A stretch of DNA of 64,000 nucleotides, taken from contig JASEVX010000010.1 in NCBI GenBank assembly GCA_031761405.1, forward strand, positions 8,027,977-8,091,976. The letters are read 5' to 3'. The position numbers and the translations under genes are program-made. Origin of the DNA: Serripes groenlandicus. Its lineage: Eukaryota; Mollusca; Bivalvia; Cardiida; Cardiidae. Below, one piece after another: positions 20,709-32,500 of this stretch. The stretch's first letter is position 1, and every line of letters begins with the position of its first letter. The notes below the pieces were generated by a model that searched no databases, had not been told where the DNA came from, and was given only the letters and a program-made list of their open reading frames with translations.

Positions 20709-20777
20709 CAAACAATGCTGATTTCAGGAGAGACAGCTCGTTACGAGCTGTCTCTCCTGAATCTGCATTGTTTGCAG
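20709..20777. mobile_element. Hairpin element, AACAATGC family, copy 1
   Basis: A near-perfect stem reads GCAAACAATGC..TTCAGGAGAGACAGCTCG, then TTA, then the complement CGAGCTGTCTCTCCTGAA..GCATTGTTTGC. The same family lies at 51498. The 54486 hairpin keeps the outer AAACAATG stem with a different inner stem. Confidence 0.8.
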
Positions 20778-20783
20778 AAGCCT

Positions 20784-21013
20784 TTAACCCTTTCCCATAT
20801 GCAACAAATCTGCAGCAGACAACTTTGGAAACATGTGGACAGAAATATAGAAAATCCCTATAAATGAGGGTAGAAATACTGAAACAAGTTGAAAACATTG
20901 TGGCAAAAGGAGAAATTGCTCGTTTTGAGCAATTTTTCCTTTTGTCACGATGTTATTCAGAAGTCGTCTGCTGCAGATGCGTCAAAATGCGTCTATAGGT
21001 GGGAAAGGGTTAA
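20784..21013 (+). mobile_element. TTAA MITE
   Basis: It is clean from TTAACCCTTTCCCATATGC to ATAGGTGGGAAAGGGTTAA, with core GAAATTGCTCGTTTTGAGC. Confidence 0.85.
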
Positions 21014-21486
21014 AAGAAAATTTCAAACAAACAGGTCGTCGCAAATTCTTCCAATTGTTGTGTTTTTAACGCAGATTCTTACGTTCTTGTCCTTTTACGC
21101 AAACATGTTCTATTTTCTTAAGGAAAAGAAGCCTTCCATCCTTCCTCGCTAGCAGACATTGGATTCATCTGCAGCAAACGTGTTTTGAAAATTAATTTTG
21201 GCCAATGTTCCTTTTTGCAACAATGTTTACAACTTTATTCAACTATTTTACTTTAATTAAAGAGAAAGTGTGCACATGTTTACCCAGATGTTTTCAAAAC
21301 CGGCTGCTTCAGATTTGTTTACAGCTCGAAAAGATACAAATTCAAGAAAAAAAGTTAAGCGAACAATTGTCTGTCATCGTAATGGTATTTGTTACAAAAT
21401 CTCTAGTTGGAATGTGGAACTGCACGAAGATTTATTTAGTTTTACACAGATACAGAGAACCGTAAGGTATTTTTTCATGAAACTAG
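21014..21486. other. Degraded MITE remnants, no gene
   Basis: Near 21150-21330 are eroded TTAA MITE blocks (TCTGCAGCAAACG, CAATGTTTACAACTTTATTCAA, GGCTGCTTCAGATTTG). The overlapping open frames read through them, and nothing else is recognisable. Confidence 0.45.
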
Positions 21487-21719
21487 TTCAACCCTTTCCC
21501 ACTTACAAAACAATCTGCAGCAATTGACTTTGGAAATATATAGGCAAAGCTATGAAAACTCTGTATTTATCAAGGAGGGTACAACATGTTATAGCTTTGA
21601 CCACATTTTGACAAAAATGATATTGCACATAATGAGCAGTTTCTCCTTTTGCCACAATGGTGTCAAAAGTAGTCTGCTGCAGATGCATGAACATGCGTCT
21701 GAAATGGGAAACGGTTTAT
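21487..21719 (+). mobile_element. TTAA MITE with mutated termini
   Basis: The left end is TTCAACCCTTTCCCACTTAC and the right end GAAATGGGAAACGGTTTA. Both TTAA copies have changed. The core retains only CATAATGAGCAGTTTC. Confidence 0.7.
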
Positions 21720-21962
21720 TTAAACCAACTCGTTTGGGTTTACGGTCGGAGCGCCCGCATATGGTACCATAAACCCAAGTTCTAGAGCGCACGCACAATT
21801 GAGCGAGAGATCCTTGCTCTAGAGCGCCGTAAAGGGTTCATACATGAGGCCAGAGACCCATGTTGTAGAGCGCCCGCAAATGGGGCGAGATACCAATGTT
21901 ACAACATGTAGGCTTTAGTGCCGAACGTCTCTCCCATGACACTATATCATACGGGCTTCTCC

Positions 21963-22195
21963 TTAACCCTTTCCCTCATATAGACGCTTTCTGACGCCTC
22001 TGCAGCAGACGGCTTTTTGAAAACATAGTGACAAAAGAAGAAATTGCACAAAACGTGCAATTTCTCCTTCTGCCACAATGTTTTCCACTTTTTGTCATAG
22101 GTTATCCATTCAATTATAGAGATTTTCAATTTGTTTTTGTCAGAATAAGTTCAAAGTTCTCTGCTGCATAATTGTGGTATGAGGGAAAGGGTTAA
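21963..22195 (-). mobile_element. TTAA MITE, full-length
   Basis: Perfect TTAACCCTTTCCC and GGGAAAGGGTTAA ends flank the reversed orientation, and the core stem is the GCACAAAACGTGC variant. Confidence 0.88.
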
Positions 22196-22268
22196 ATCAT
22201 TATTCAGAAATAGTTCAAGTCGAATCACACAACGGGAAGACTTTGGATGTATTCATGAGCAACGAGTT

Positions 22269-22499
22269 TTAACCCTTTCCCTCATACACCAATTCTGCAG
22301 CAGACGACTTTGAACATATTTTGTCAAAAAATAGTAAATCTCTATAATTGAATTGATAACCTATGACTAAAAGTGGAAACACATTGTGGCAAAAGGAGAA
22401 ATTGCTCGTTTTGAGCAATTTCTTCTTTTGTCACTATGTTTTCAAAAAGCTGTCTGCTGCAGAGGCGTCAGAAAGCGTCTATATGAGGGAAAGGGTTAA
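22269..22499 (+). mobile_element. TTAA MITE, full-length
   Basis: Perfect termini flank a core GAAATTGCTCGTTTTGAGC. It lies 74 bp from the previous copy in the opposite orientation. Confidence 0.88.
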
Positions 22500-22635
22500 G
22501 CGATTGACCGAATTGATCTACGATATTATACTCTTGTTAACTTGCCAATAGGCAGAAGTTAAGCAGGAAAGTATTATTACAATTCCTGTATCGAATAACT
22601 TTCGAAACATTTTATCTTCTATCTTTCTTTTTTAT

Positions 22636-22815
22636 TCAGTCGAGCCTGTGCTAAAGACCACGTTGGAATAGCAATGCCCTGACTATTGCGACCATAATTT
22701 TAAATTTCATGATTATTCTGAATAAATGATCCTGCGATGAAAGACCACCCGTGAACAAAGACCAGAGTGTCCACTTCCCATGGGTGGTCTTTACACACAG
22801 GTTTGAAGGTATATA
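22636..22815 (-). mobile_element. Dispersed element with AAAGACCACC motifs, copy 1
   Basis: GTGCTAAAGACCAC, GAAAGACCACCCG and GGGTGGTCTTTACACACAGG recur in inverted order in the element at 43283. It has no coding capacity. The end structure suggests a small non-autonomous DNA element, class unknown. Confidence 0.55.
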
Positions 22816-23141
22816 TCAACCCTTCCTCAAGAAATCTGCATCAAGCCAAAACAGAAGGAAAATTTCAATAAGTAATTTGTATTGTAGAGAGTCATAATGA
22901 ACCATAATATTTGAGAAATTGTCTGCCCGAGATGCGTATAAATGCGTTTGCAAGTTGGAAAGAGTTACCAATATCTCTTAGTAGAAAGAAGCCTCTCATT
23001 ATGAAATAATTTGGAACAAAATAAATGGATGGATTGATTTCAGTCTTCACGCCAGTGATAAGAGTTTTCAGTGAAAATAGTTGAATGTGGTCCAAGTTCT
23101 AAATATATATCGCTGGTGAACAGGGTTCAACTGCTCTGACT

Positions 23142-23570
23142 TTAACCCTTTCCCACGGAATCCGCCGTGGTCGAGTGGTTATCGTCGGGGCTTTCGAACC
23201 GGATTGCGTCAGTCGTGGTGGACTGTCCTTAGGCAAGGCACATTTCCTAGCCTAGTACTGGTTTGTTTACATGAATATATTAACAGTTGTCGTGATATGA
23301 ATGAAATAATGTTGAAACCGGCGTTAAACTCCAAATAAAACAAACAATCCTTTCCCACAAACAGACGCATGTGTAGCAGACTACTGTTGAAAACAGTGTG
23401 ACAAAAGGGGAAAATACTCATGATGAGCAACTTCTCCGTCTGTCACAGTGCTTTTAACTCTATTCAATCTTAATCTAAGATTATGATTTACAGATACTTT
23501 TCATATACACGTATTTCCTATATTGTATCAAAGTCGTCTGATGTTAATTTGCTATATGTGGGAAAAGGCT
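23142..23570 (-). mobile_element. TTAA MITE split by a SINE
   Basis: The left end TTAACCCTTTCCCAC is interrupted at 23157 and resumes at 23349 with CCTTTCCCACAAACAGACGC. The right end is GTGGGAAAAGGCTTGG. The core has diverged (GGAAAATACTCATGATGAGC). Confidence 0.8.
23157..23348 (+). mobile_element. tRNA-derived SINE inserted in a MITE
   Basis: The head GCCGTGGTCGAGTGGTTATCG (A-box-like) and TTTCGAACCGG (B-box-like) lead to AAGGCACATTTCCTAGCC and a tail GTTAAACTCCAAATAAAAC. The target duplication CCTTTCCCAC (23147-23156 and 23349-23358) lies within the MITE end, which dates the SINE as the younger insertion. Confidence 0.88.
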
Positions 23571-24124
23571 TGGCCTTTACCTGATTTGATATAATATCAG
23601 ATAAAAACAATCAGATTCTCATGCCCTCAGGAAAAATTGCAATTTGGAGTACAGTCAAGATACAATGCTGAAACATTGTGGTAAAGGTAATTTCTCCTTT
23701 TTCCAAAATATTTATCACAGTCGTCTGTTGCATAAGGCGCCAAGTGTCGTCTGTATCAAGTTAAAGGTTGAACTCGTCTATTTCGAAGAAAACACATGCT
23801 TTTGAAGATTCAAATAAAACACGCAGAAATCGCAGGTTAAATAATGGAACATTATCCGGAAAGGAGACAATGTTAATTATCATCACTGTGTACGGTGTAG
23901 AAACGTTAATGGTCGTATCTATGAAGGGAATAGTTTAAAGCATTTAACGTGAACTTTTTTCTACAATTTTATTGATTGGAAATGTTTACAAAGCATGCTG
24001 ATTGATAGCTGTTTAAATAGTTTAAGCCGCATCGAACAAAAATTGATCTTACGCCAAAAACGTATAGCAAAAACCTCAAGTAAAGCTAGACCTGTAGACC
24101 TGCGAGTATCCCTGTAATTCAAGT

Positions 24125-24362
24125 ATATGGGCCGTCTCGCGAGAAAATCAAAAGTGTGGACTCTGCGTAAAGTATCGATCCGGATCAGCCTAAGCATACC
24201 ACACAGGCGTACCCGGATATACACTTTTCACCTCCTGTGGATTTTCTGTTTCAGGAATCGCTACTCTATCTATCCCCCTTTAGACGGAATGTGTCGGCCG
24301 GATCAGTCTGCGCGGACAGCGCAGGCTGATCTGGTCGATACATTACGCAGATGTGTATATAT
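24125..24362 (+). mobile_element. CG-rich fold-back element (GAGCCG family), copy 1
   Basis: It opens GGCCGTCTCGCGAGAAAATC and contains GTAAAGTATCGA, GGATCAGCCTAAGCAT, ACGGAATGTGTCGG, a CTGCGCGGACAGCGCAGGC palindrome and CGATACATTACGCAGA. The right terminus is lost in a (TA)n run that leads straight into copy 2. Confidence 0.75.
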
Positions 24363-24364
24363 AT

Positions 24365-24632
24365 ATGAGCCATCCCGCGAGAAAATCAAAAGTGTGGGGA
24401 CTCTGCGTAAAGTATCGACCCGGATCGGCCTAAGCATGCCACGCAGGCTAACCCGGATAGACATGTTTCGCCTCCTGTGGATTTTCTGTTCCAGGAATCA
24501 TTACTCTATACCTCTATCCACCTGAGACGGAATGTGTCGGCCCGGATAAGCCTGCGCGGACTGCGCAGGCTTATCTGGGTCGATACATTACGCAGAAGCA
24601 ATACTGTTGGTTTTCTCGCGGGACGCTTCAAT
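24365..24632 (+). mobile_element. CG-rich fold-back element (GAGCCG family), copy 2
   Basis: A complete copy: GAGCCATCCCGCGAGAAAATC at the left pairs with TTTTCTCGCGGGACGCTT at the right, with the GATAAGCCTGCGCGGACTGC palindrome inside. A long frame across copies 1 and 2 is translated repeat. Confidence 0.8.
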
Positions 24633-24782
24633 CATGCTGAATTAACCCGTCAAAAGAAATGTCAGTTGTTATTGACAGCACGCTGTTAGCTATTTTAAAT
24701 ATTTGAGCCCATCGAACTAAAAGTGGTCTTCTGGCAAAAGCGCATAGCAAGCGAATGGGACTAGAATCGGTTCATGAATTTG

Positions 24783-24835
24783 ATCCTTTCCCACATGCAT
24801 CCACTCTGCAGCAGACGACTTTGAAAACGTACCCG
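24783..24835 (+). mobile_element. TTAA MITE left end only
   Basis: ATCCTTTCCCACATGCATCC and TCTGCAGCAGACGACTTTG match the left 50 bp of the family. The rest is absent. Confidence 0.5.
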
Positions 24836-25037
24836 AACAAATATGGATACAAACCAAAATACAAATAGTTTATTCAGTTATACTAGGCTTACAGCCTCAA
24901 ATACACAATGAATTTACCAAAGAACATGAAAGTAGTTGTGAAAATGATTCTAGTTAGTATTACAAAAGTTATTTTAACATGACGGTTGTTGGTGGAATGT
25001 CTCGAACAAATCACTTTACTTTGTTTAATGTGTTTTA

Positions 25038-25045
25038 CTAAATAC
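25038..25045 (+). repeat. 8-bp target site duplication of the hAT-ended element, left
   Basis: CTAAATAC abuts TAGGGATGGGA and is repeated exactly at 34858-34865. Confidence 0.9.
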
Positions 25046-25574
25046 TAGGGATGGGACCGGGTACCCGAGTACCCGAGTACTCGATCGGACGTCCGAGTAC
25101 CGGTAGTAGTATAGGCAGCGGTTTAGGTGTAAACAAAGATGACGTAATCGGCGGCCATTTTGTTGACCTAGTTACTATTTATAGTATCTCATTTGCATAT
25201 AAGGATTGACACGAGTGAGGACGCCATTTTGTAGTTATACAAGGACTGCGCATGTCCATTTTAGTTCTATATTTAGAATGACATCATGGGTCTATATTTA
25301 GAAAGCTTTAACAATGGAGCAAGTGTTTCGGTAGCACCCTTCGGGCGAGACCACCAACGATTTGTCTCTAGCCTTCTACCAATAGATTCTAGCGGGTATG
25401 TTGTTGGAACCCTCGAAAATAATGGCGGGGAAATTCGACCTAACCTTTGCTACATTGTTTCGGGAAACCTGACACGAGACATCCATACGACACGATATAT
25501 CCCTTTAATATGTCGTATAGTCGAGCCGAAGCACGCAGTCAAACATGTATGGTAAAGCAATAAATTTAACGTCT

Positions 25575-28320
25575 TACCTCTAGAGCGTCCACAGTTCAAA
25601 TGACAGAGATCCCGCTCTATTTTTAGACTCGGTATTTCACCATATTTTTATAAATAGATTATGTGTCATGTTCTATAAATAGATTATATGTCATTTACTA
25701 TAAATAGATATTTCTAATAGTTCTATATTTAGAATGACATCATGGGTCTATATTTAGAAAGTGTTGGAGCTGGCGGAGAAATTCGACCTACCCTTTGCTA
25801 CATTGTTTCGGGAAACTGAAACATCCATACGACACGATATATCCCTTTAGTATAGTCGGCACATAGTCAAACATGTATGGCAATAAATGTAACGTCTTAC
25901 CTCTAGAGCGTCCAGAGTTCAAATGACAGAGGTCCCGATCTATTTTTAGTTTCGATATTTCACAACCACTATCGAATATTTCATCAGACCAGGTGTACCA
26001 ACAATAGAGCATTGAAATGACAAAGTTAATCTCATTTAAAGGCGCCATACTGTCTGCGTCTGAACACCTGCAACGAACGTGTTAACACTTGTCTGAGAAT
26101 AACACTTTACAGTGCGGTTTCAAAAGATTACCCCATATGATGAAAGTTATTATTATGCCTATACAAGAACTTGAGTGAAGTTATACACGACTTTACCAAT
26201 TTGATCATATTTCAAATATATTGAGAAAAGAAGCCAATTAAAGTTGTCAAATCGGTTTTTGCTAATTTGTATCACTATTTACGATTTTTTTCTCTTTATG
26301 CTACTAAGTAATAGAAGAACCAAAAAGCTTTCATTTAAACCAAAGTTTGTCACAATAATTGTTTACCGTTTTCGAGTTATGTAATATGAGAGATTTTTAA
26401 ATCCCCAAAATGAACTTGTCCCGATCCTCAAGATTGATATACCGTTGAAAAGATCTCGTCGAGCCCTTTTCATATATGAAAAAATTATGATCCTAGGACT
26501 AATAGTTCTCTAGTTATCGTCGTTTTAAATTATTTCTTAAAAGTGCGTCAAAAGGCTTCTTAATGCGTAAATGCCGATATCTCCTTTATTTCTTGTCCGA
26601 ATGTAGTCGTGTTTGGACTCGTTGAAAAGGATTTCGGATTTTCTAACGATTGAGATGATCTAACCGGAAGTGACGTAATTTTTTCTTAAAATGATCATAT
26701 TTTCAATATTAATTAATTTGATTTTTTTTTTTTTAGGAATTCGTAACGTTGGACTGCACTTATATATTAATAGCTGTTGTCATTTTCAAAACCTGAATAT
26801 TGATTTAAATTTCAGCCGTTTTCGAGTTATGTAATATGAACAAAATTTAAACCCAAAAAATAAAGATATATCATTCGAAAGATGTTGTCGCGCTCTTTTC
26901 AAATCTGAAAAAATGATGGTCCTAGGACTATTCATTCTCTAGTTATCTCAGTTTAATTTTTTATTTCAAAGCGTGACTGATAAGCCAATTTGACCCACAC
27001 ATCTTAAAATGATGATATCTTCCTTATTTCTTGACCGATTGTAGACGTGTTTGGATTCGTTAAAAAGGGCTCAGTAAACTCTATCAATTGAATTGGTCAA
27101 ACCGGAAGTGACGTTATTAATTAATTTGATAAGTTTTTTAGATACATCGTAACGTATAGAAGGCACTCATATATTGATAACTGTGGGCAAAACCTGAATA
27201 TTGACAGAGTTTCGAACTCATAACCCTCATCATATTGCTCCCAGGTGTGTTAGCATTAACCCATTATCAGAGTCACCAGATTGTGTTCATTTGGTGACGT
27301 AAGTACGGACAAAGACCTTTTGAAATGCTAAACACGATATATCCCTTTTGTATAGCATATAGTCGAGTCGAAGCACGCAGTCAAACATATATGGTAAAGC
27401 AATAAATTTAACGTCTTACCTCTAGAACGTCCAGATCTCAAATGACCGATGCGCATGTCCCAATCTATTTTTAAATTCGATATTTCACCATCGCTATCGG
27501 ATATTTCATCAGAAACTCAACAGGTGTTAGAACAATATAGCATTGAAATGCCAAAGAAAACGTGGACAATGGATGAATAGACTACTTTAAACCAAACGGC
27601 GCCACAGTGTCTGTAGAACACCTGCACGTTAACACTTGCCTGAGAATAACCCTTTACACTGCTGTTCAAAAGTTTATCCCTCATGACGAAAGTTTTTATT
27701 ATGACTATACAAGCACTTGAAAAGTGTCAGTGAAGTTATACACGACTTTACCAATTTGATCATATTTCAAATATAGAGGGAAAAGGAGCCCATTAAAGTT
27801 GTCAAATCAGTTTTTGTTAATCTATTTCACTATTTACGCTTTAACTTTTTCTCTTTATGCTACCAAATGATAGAGGACACCAAAACCTTTCATTTAAACC
27901 CGGGGTTGTAGAGAAAATATTCAGCCGTTTTCGAGTTATGTAATATGAGAGATTTTTAAACCCCAAAAATGAACTTGCCCCGGTCCTCAAGTTTGATATA
28001 CCGTTGAAAAGATCTCGTTGAGCCCTTTTCATATATGAAACAAATATGATCCTAGGACTAATAGTTCTCTAGTTATCGTCGATTTAAATATTTGTTTCAA
28101 AGTGAGTCAAAAGTCTTCTTAATGCGTAAATGCCGATATCTCCTTTATTTCTTGTCCGAATGTAGTCGTGTTTGGATCCATTGAAAAGGATTTCTGATTT
28201 TCTATCGATTGATATGATCAAACCGGAAGTGACGTCATTTCTTAAATATTTGTTTGTTTCAAAGTGCGTCAAAAGTATTCTCAATGAGTAAATGCCTATA
28301 TCTCCTTTATTTCTGGTCAG
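25575..28320 (+). repeat. Degenerate direct repeats within the palindrome arm
   Basis: A block of about 800 bp starting at TCTAGAGCGTCCAGAGTTC near 25905 recurs from about 27415 with 10-20% visible differences. Shorter sub-blocks with GATATCTCCTTTATTTCTTG and AAACCGGAAGTGACGT recur near 26576, 27010, 28135 and 28300. The right arm mirrors these at 30728-33470. Confidence 0.75.
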
Positions 28321-28534
28321 TTTTCTGATATTATTTTTTTTTTTTTTTATTTAGAAATATTGTTATTGATAGTTGTTGACCCGAATATTGACAGAGTTAT
28401 AAACGTCATTGTAATGCTCGAAGTCGCATGTATTCGGGTGTAGAGGCTTGAAGATCAATAACGAGATGTCCATATGGCTTTTCTGTGGCGTTTCGATATA
28501 CATTCATGAAACTGTGACTGGTAGGGTAGATCCG

Positions 28535-29443
28535 TCATGCCAGTACAGAAATTTGATGTCTATCAACTGGGTTGTTAAACACAATTAAATATTTTGTATT
28601 AAGGCTGATATCTCGGCACGCTTTTCCTTGAGGAAAAACGTTCTGTGTCAAGAAAATGACCGTCAAGTTTCTATGATGAGATCCTTTAGTAAAAAGATTA
28701 GCCACTCTTTCATCCTTCTTCGCCTCTCCCATCAAATCATCTAATATGATGCAGTTCCGCACGTTTACGTCTAGATACATATCTTGTTCAAGACAGTCTG
28801 GAAGACCCCTCACAAATTCAACGTTAGACAATTCTGTCTTGATTTCGTCGTATAATGGTTGATTTTGACTATAACACCAGATGATCCTCTGAGGTGGTGG
28901 TTGGATTGTATCTTGGCACAATATCATCTTAGTCAATACCGATTTATCACTTCCACTCGGCCCAGACAAAACGAGTGTACACGGATGTTTAAACTTAAAT
29001 ACGGGCGCTCCGGGCGCTCCCAAATGCGCTCCGGGAGCTCCCAAATGCGCTCCGGGAGCTCATAAATGCGCTCCGGGCGCTCCCAAATGCGCTCCGGGCG
29101 CTCCCAGATGCGCTCCGGGCGCTCCCAGATGCGCTCCGAGAGCTCCCAAATGCGCTCCGGGAGCTCCCAAATGCGCTCCGGGCGCTCCCAAATGCGCTCC
29201 GAGCGCTCCCAAATGCACTCCGGGAGCTCCTAAATGCGCTCCGGGTGCTCCCAAATGCGCTCCGGGAGCTCTCAAATGCGCTCCGGGCGCTCCCTCATAT
29301 TGTTGTACTCCTGGTGATATATTCCAGTATCTTTGGTCTGTATGTGAAGATGGTTCTTCAAAGTGTTTGTTTCTCTCATGTCTCATTAGATTGTATCTAC
29401 TACAGAACGTCTGATCACACGTTGTACAGAAAGTTGTACTCAT
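28535..29443 (-). pseudogene. Zinc finger / GAPGAHL-repeat / packaging-ATPase-like gene, broken left-arm copy
   Basis: It mirrors the right-arm gene at 29614-30513. The C2H2 finger and repeat are read from 29443. A TGA at 29060-29062 stops the frame inside the GAPGAHL repeat; the right arm has a Gly codon there. The ATPase half (28535 to about 29044) remains open downstream. The repeat tract is 9 bp longer than in the right arm. The same second stop, before the expected end of the ATPase family, is present at 28535-28537. Confidence 0.75.
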
Positions 29444-29500
29444 CTTTTCAAAGTCGTGTGTTGCAGTTTATTGTGAATATCTTTCCCCTTATAAACTTAC

Positions 29501-29557
29501 AGAGCGCTCGGAGCGCTCCGGGAGACCGGGCTCTCGGAGCGCATTTGGGAGCGCCTT
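29501..29557. repeat. Palindrome centre (spacer)
   Basis: The 57-bp spacer is made of GAGCGCTCGGAGCGCTCCGG-type sequence, the same motif that encodes the GAPGAHL repeat in the genes on each side. It lies about 57 bp upstream of both start codons, so any promoter must lie here or in the stem just beside it (AAGTTTATAGGGG). Confidence 0.7.
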
Positions 29558-32500
29558 GTAAGTTTATAGGGGAAAGATATCCACAATAAACTGCAACACA
29601 CGACTTTGAAAAGATGAGTACAACTTTCTGTACAACGTGTGATCAGACGTTCTGTAGTAGATACAATCTAATGAGACATGAGAGAAACAAACACTTTGAA
29701 GAACCATCTTCACATACAGACCAAAGATACTGGAATATATCACCAGGAGTACAACAATATGAGGGAGCGCCCGGAGCGCATTTGAGAGCTCCCGGAGCGC
29801 ATTTGGGAGCACCCGGAGCGCATTTAGGAGCTCCCGGAGTGCATTTGGGAGCGCATTTGGGAGCGCCCGGAGCGCATTTGGGAGCTCCCGGAGCGCATTT
29901 GGGAGCTCTCGGAGCGCATCTGGGAGCGCCCGGAGCGCATCTGGGAGCGCCCGGAGCGCATTTGGGAGCGCCCGGAGCGCATTTAGGAGCTCCCGGAGCG
30001 CATTTGGGAGCTCCCGGAGCGCATTTGGGAGCGCCCGGAGCGCCCGTATTTAAGTTTAAACATCCGTGTACACTCGTTTTGTCTGGGCCGAGTGGAAGTG
30101 ATAAATCGGTATTGACTAAGATGATATTGTGCCAAGATACAATCCAACCACCACCTCAGAGGATCATCTGGTGTTATAGTCAAAATCAACCATTATACGA
30201 CGAAATCAAGACAGAATTGTCTAACGTTGAATTTGTGAGGGGTCTTCCAGACTGTCTTGAACAAGATATGTATCTAGACGTAAACGTGCGGAACTGCATC
30301 ATATTAGATGATTTGATGGGAGAGGCGAAGAAGGATGAAAGAGTGGCTAATCTTTTTACTAAAGGATCTCATCATAGAAACTTGACGGTCATTTTCTTGA
30401 CACAGAACGTTTTTCCTCAAGGAAAAGCGTGCCGAGATATCAGCCTTAATACAAAATATTTAATTGTGTTTAACAACCCAGTTGATAGACATCAAATTTC
30501 TGTACTGGCATGACGGATCTACCCTACCAGTCACAGTTTCATGAATGTATATCGAAACGCCACAGAAAAGCCATATGGACATCTCGTTATTGATCTTCAA
30601 GCCTCTACACCCGAATACATGCGACTTCGAGCATTACAATGACGTTTATAACTCTGTCAATATTCGGGTCAACAACTATCAATAACAATATTTCTAAATA
30701 AAAAAAAAAAAAAATAATATCAGAAAACTGACCAGAAATAAAGGAGATATAGGCATTTACTCATTGAGAATACTTTTGACGCACTTTGAAACAAACAAAT
30801 ATTTAAGAAATGACGTCACTTCCGGTTTGATCATATCAATCGATAGAAAATCAGAAATCCTTTTCAATGGATCCAAACACGACTACATTCGGACAAGAAA
30901 TAAAGGAGATATCGGCATTTACGCATTAAGAAGACTTTTGACTCACTTTGAAACAAATATTTAAATCGACGATAACTAGAGAACTATTAGTCCTAGGATC
31001 ATATTTGTTTCATATATGAAAAGGGCTCAACGAGATCTTTTCAACGGTATATCAAACTTGAGGACCGGGGCAAGTTCATTTTTGGGGTTTAAAAATCTCT
31101 CATATTACATAACTCGAAAACGGCTGAATATTTTCTCTACAACCCCGGGTTTAAATGAAAGGTTTTGGTGTCCTCTATCATTTGGTAGCATAAAGAGAAA
31201 AAGTTAAAGCGTAAATAGTGAAATAGATTAACAAAAACTGATTTGACAACTTTAATGGGCTCCTTTTCCCTCTATATTTGAAATATGATCAAATTGGTAA
31301 AGTCGTGTATAACTTCACTGACACTTTTCAAGTGCTTGTATAGTCATAATAAAAACTTTCGTCATGAGGGATAAACTTTTGAACAGCAGTGTAAAGGGTT
31401 ATTCTCAGGCAAGTGTTAACGTGCAGGTGTTCTACAGACACTGTGGCGCCGTTTGGTTTAAAGTAGTCTATTCATCCATTGTCCACGTTTTCTTTGGCAT
31501 TTCAATGCTATATTGTTCTAACACCTGTTGAGTTTCTGATGAAATATCCGATAGCGATGGTGAAATATCGAATTTAAAAATAGATTGGGACATGCGCATC
31601 GGTCATTTGAGATCTGGACGTTCTAGAGGTAAGACGTTAAATTTATTGCTTTACCATATATGTTTGACTGCGTGCTTCGACTCGACTATATGCTATACAA
31701 AAGGGATATATCGTGTTTAGCATTTCAAAAGGTCTTTGTCCGTACTTACGTCACCAAATGAACACAATCTGGTGACTCTGATAATGGGTTAATGCTAACA
31801 CACCTGGGAGCAATATGATGAGGGTTATGAGTTCGAAACTCTGTCAATATTCAGGTTTTGCCCACAGTTATCAATATATGAGTGCCTTCTATACGTTACG
31901 ATGTATCTAAAAAACTTATCAAATTAATTAATAACGTCACTTCCGGTTTGACCAATTCAATTGATAGAGTTTACTGAGCCCTTTTTAACGAATCCAAACA
32001 CGTCTACAATCGGTCAAGAAATAAGGAAGATATCATCATTTTAAGATGTGTGGGTCAAATTGGCTTATCAGTCACGCTTTGAAATAAAAAATTAAACTGA
32101 GATAACTAGAGAATGAATAGTCCTAGGACCATCATTTTTTCAGATTTGAAAAGAGCGCGACAACATCTTTCGAATGATATATCTTTATTTTTTGGGTTTA
32201 AATTTTGTTCATATTACATAACTCGAAAACGGCTGAAATTTAAATCAATATTCAGGTTTTGAAAATGACAACAGCTATTAATATATAAGTGCAGTCCAAC
32301 GTTACGAATTCCTAAAAAAAAAAAAATCAAATTAATTAATATTGAAAATATGATCATTTTAAGAAAAAATTACGTCACTTCCGGTTAGATCATCTCAATC
32401 GTTAGAAAATCCGAAATCCTTTTCAACGAGTCCAAACACGACTACATTCGGACAAGAAATAAAGGAGATATCGGCATTTACGCATTAAGAAGCCTTTTGA

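Larger units (their letters stand above)
25099..29500 (-). repeat. Left arm of the 8.85-kb palindrome
   Basis: The arm starts at ACCGGTAGTAGTATAGGCAG and is matched base for base over most of its length by the complement ending at 33949. A repeated cassette (CTCTAGAGCGTCCA.., GATATCTCCTTTATTTCTTG, AGTCCTAGGA..) occurs near 25575, 25905 and 27415. An 89-residue frame at 25286-25555 and an 86-residue frame at 25788-26048 have exact mirror copies in the right arm, but neither is recognisable and they may be fortuitous. Confidence 0.9.

Noticed and set aside
24127..24525. 132-residue frame resembling an Arg-rich protein
   Set aside because: It spans two adjacent copies of the CG-rich fold-back element; similar frames appear wherever that element occurs (44648, 49225).
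29001..29300. Possible CRISPR or collagen gene at the 21-bp repeat
   Set aside because: The repeats are contiguous without spacers, so not CRISPR. The GAPGAHL period is 7, so not a collagen triplet array.
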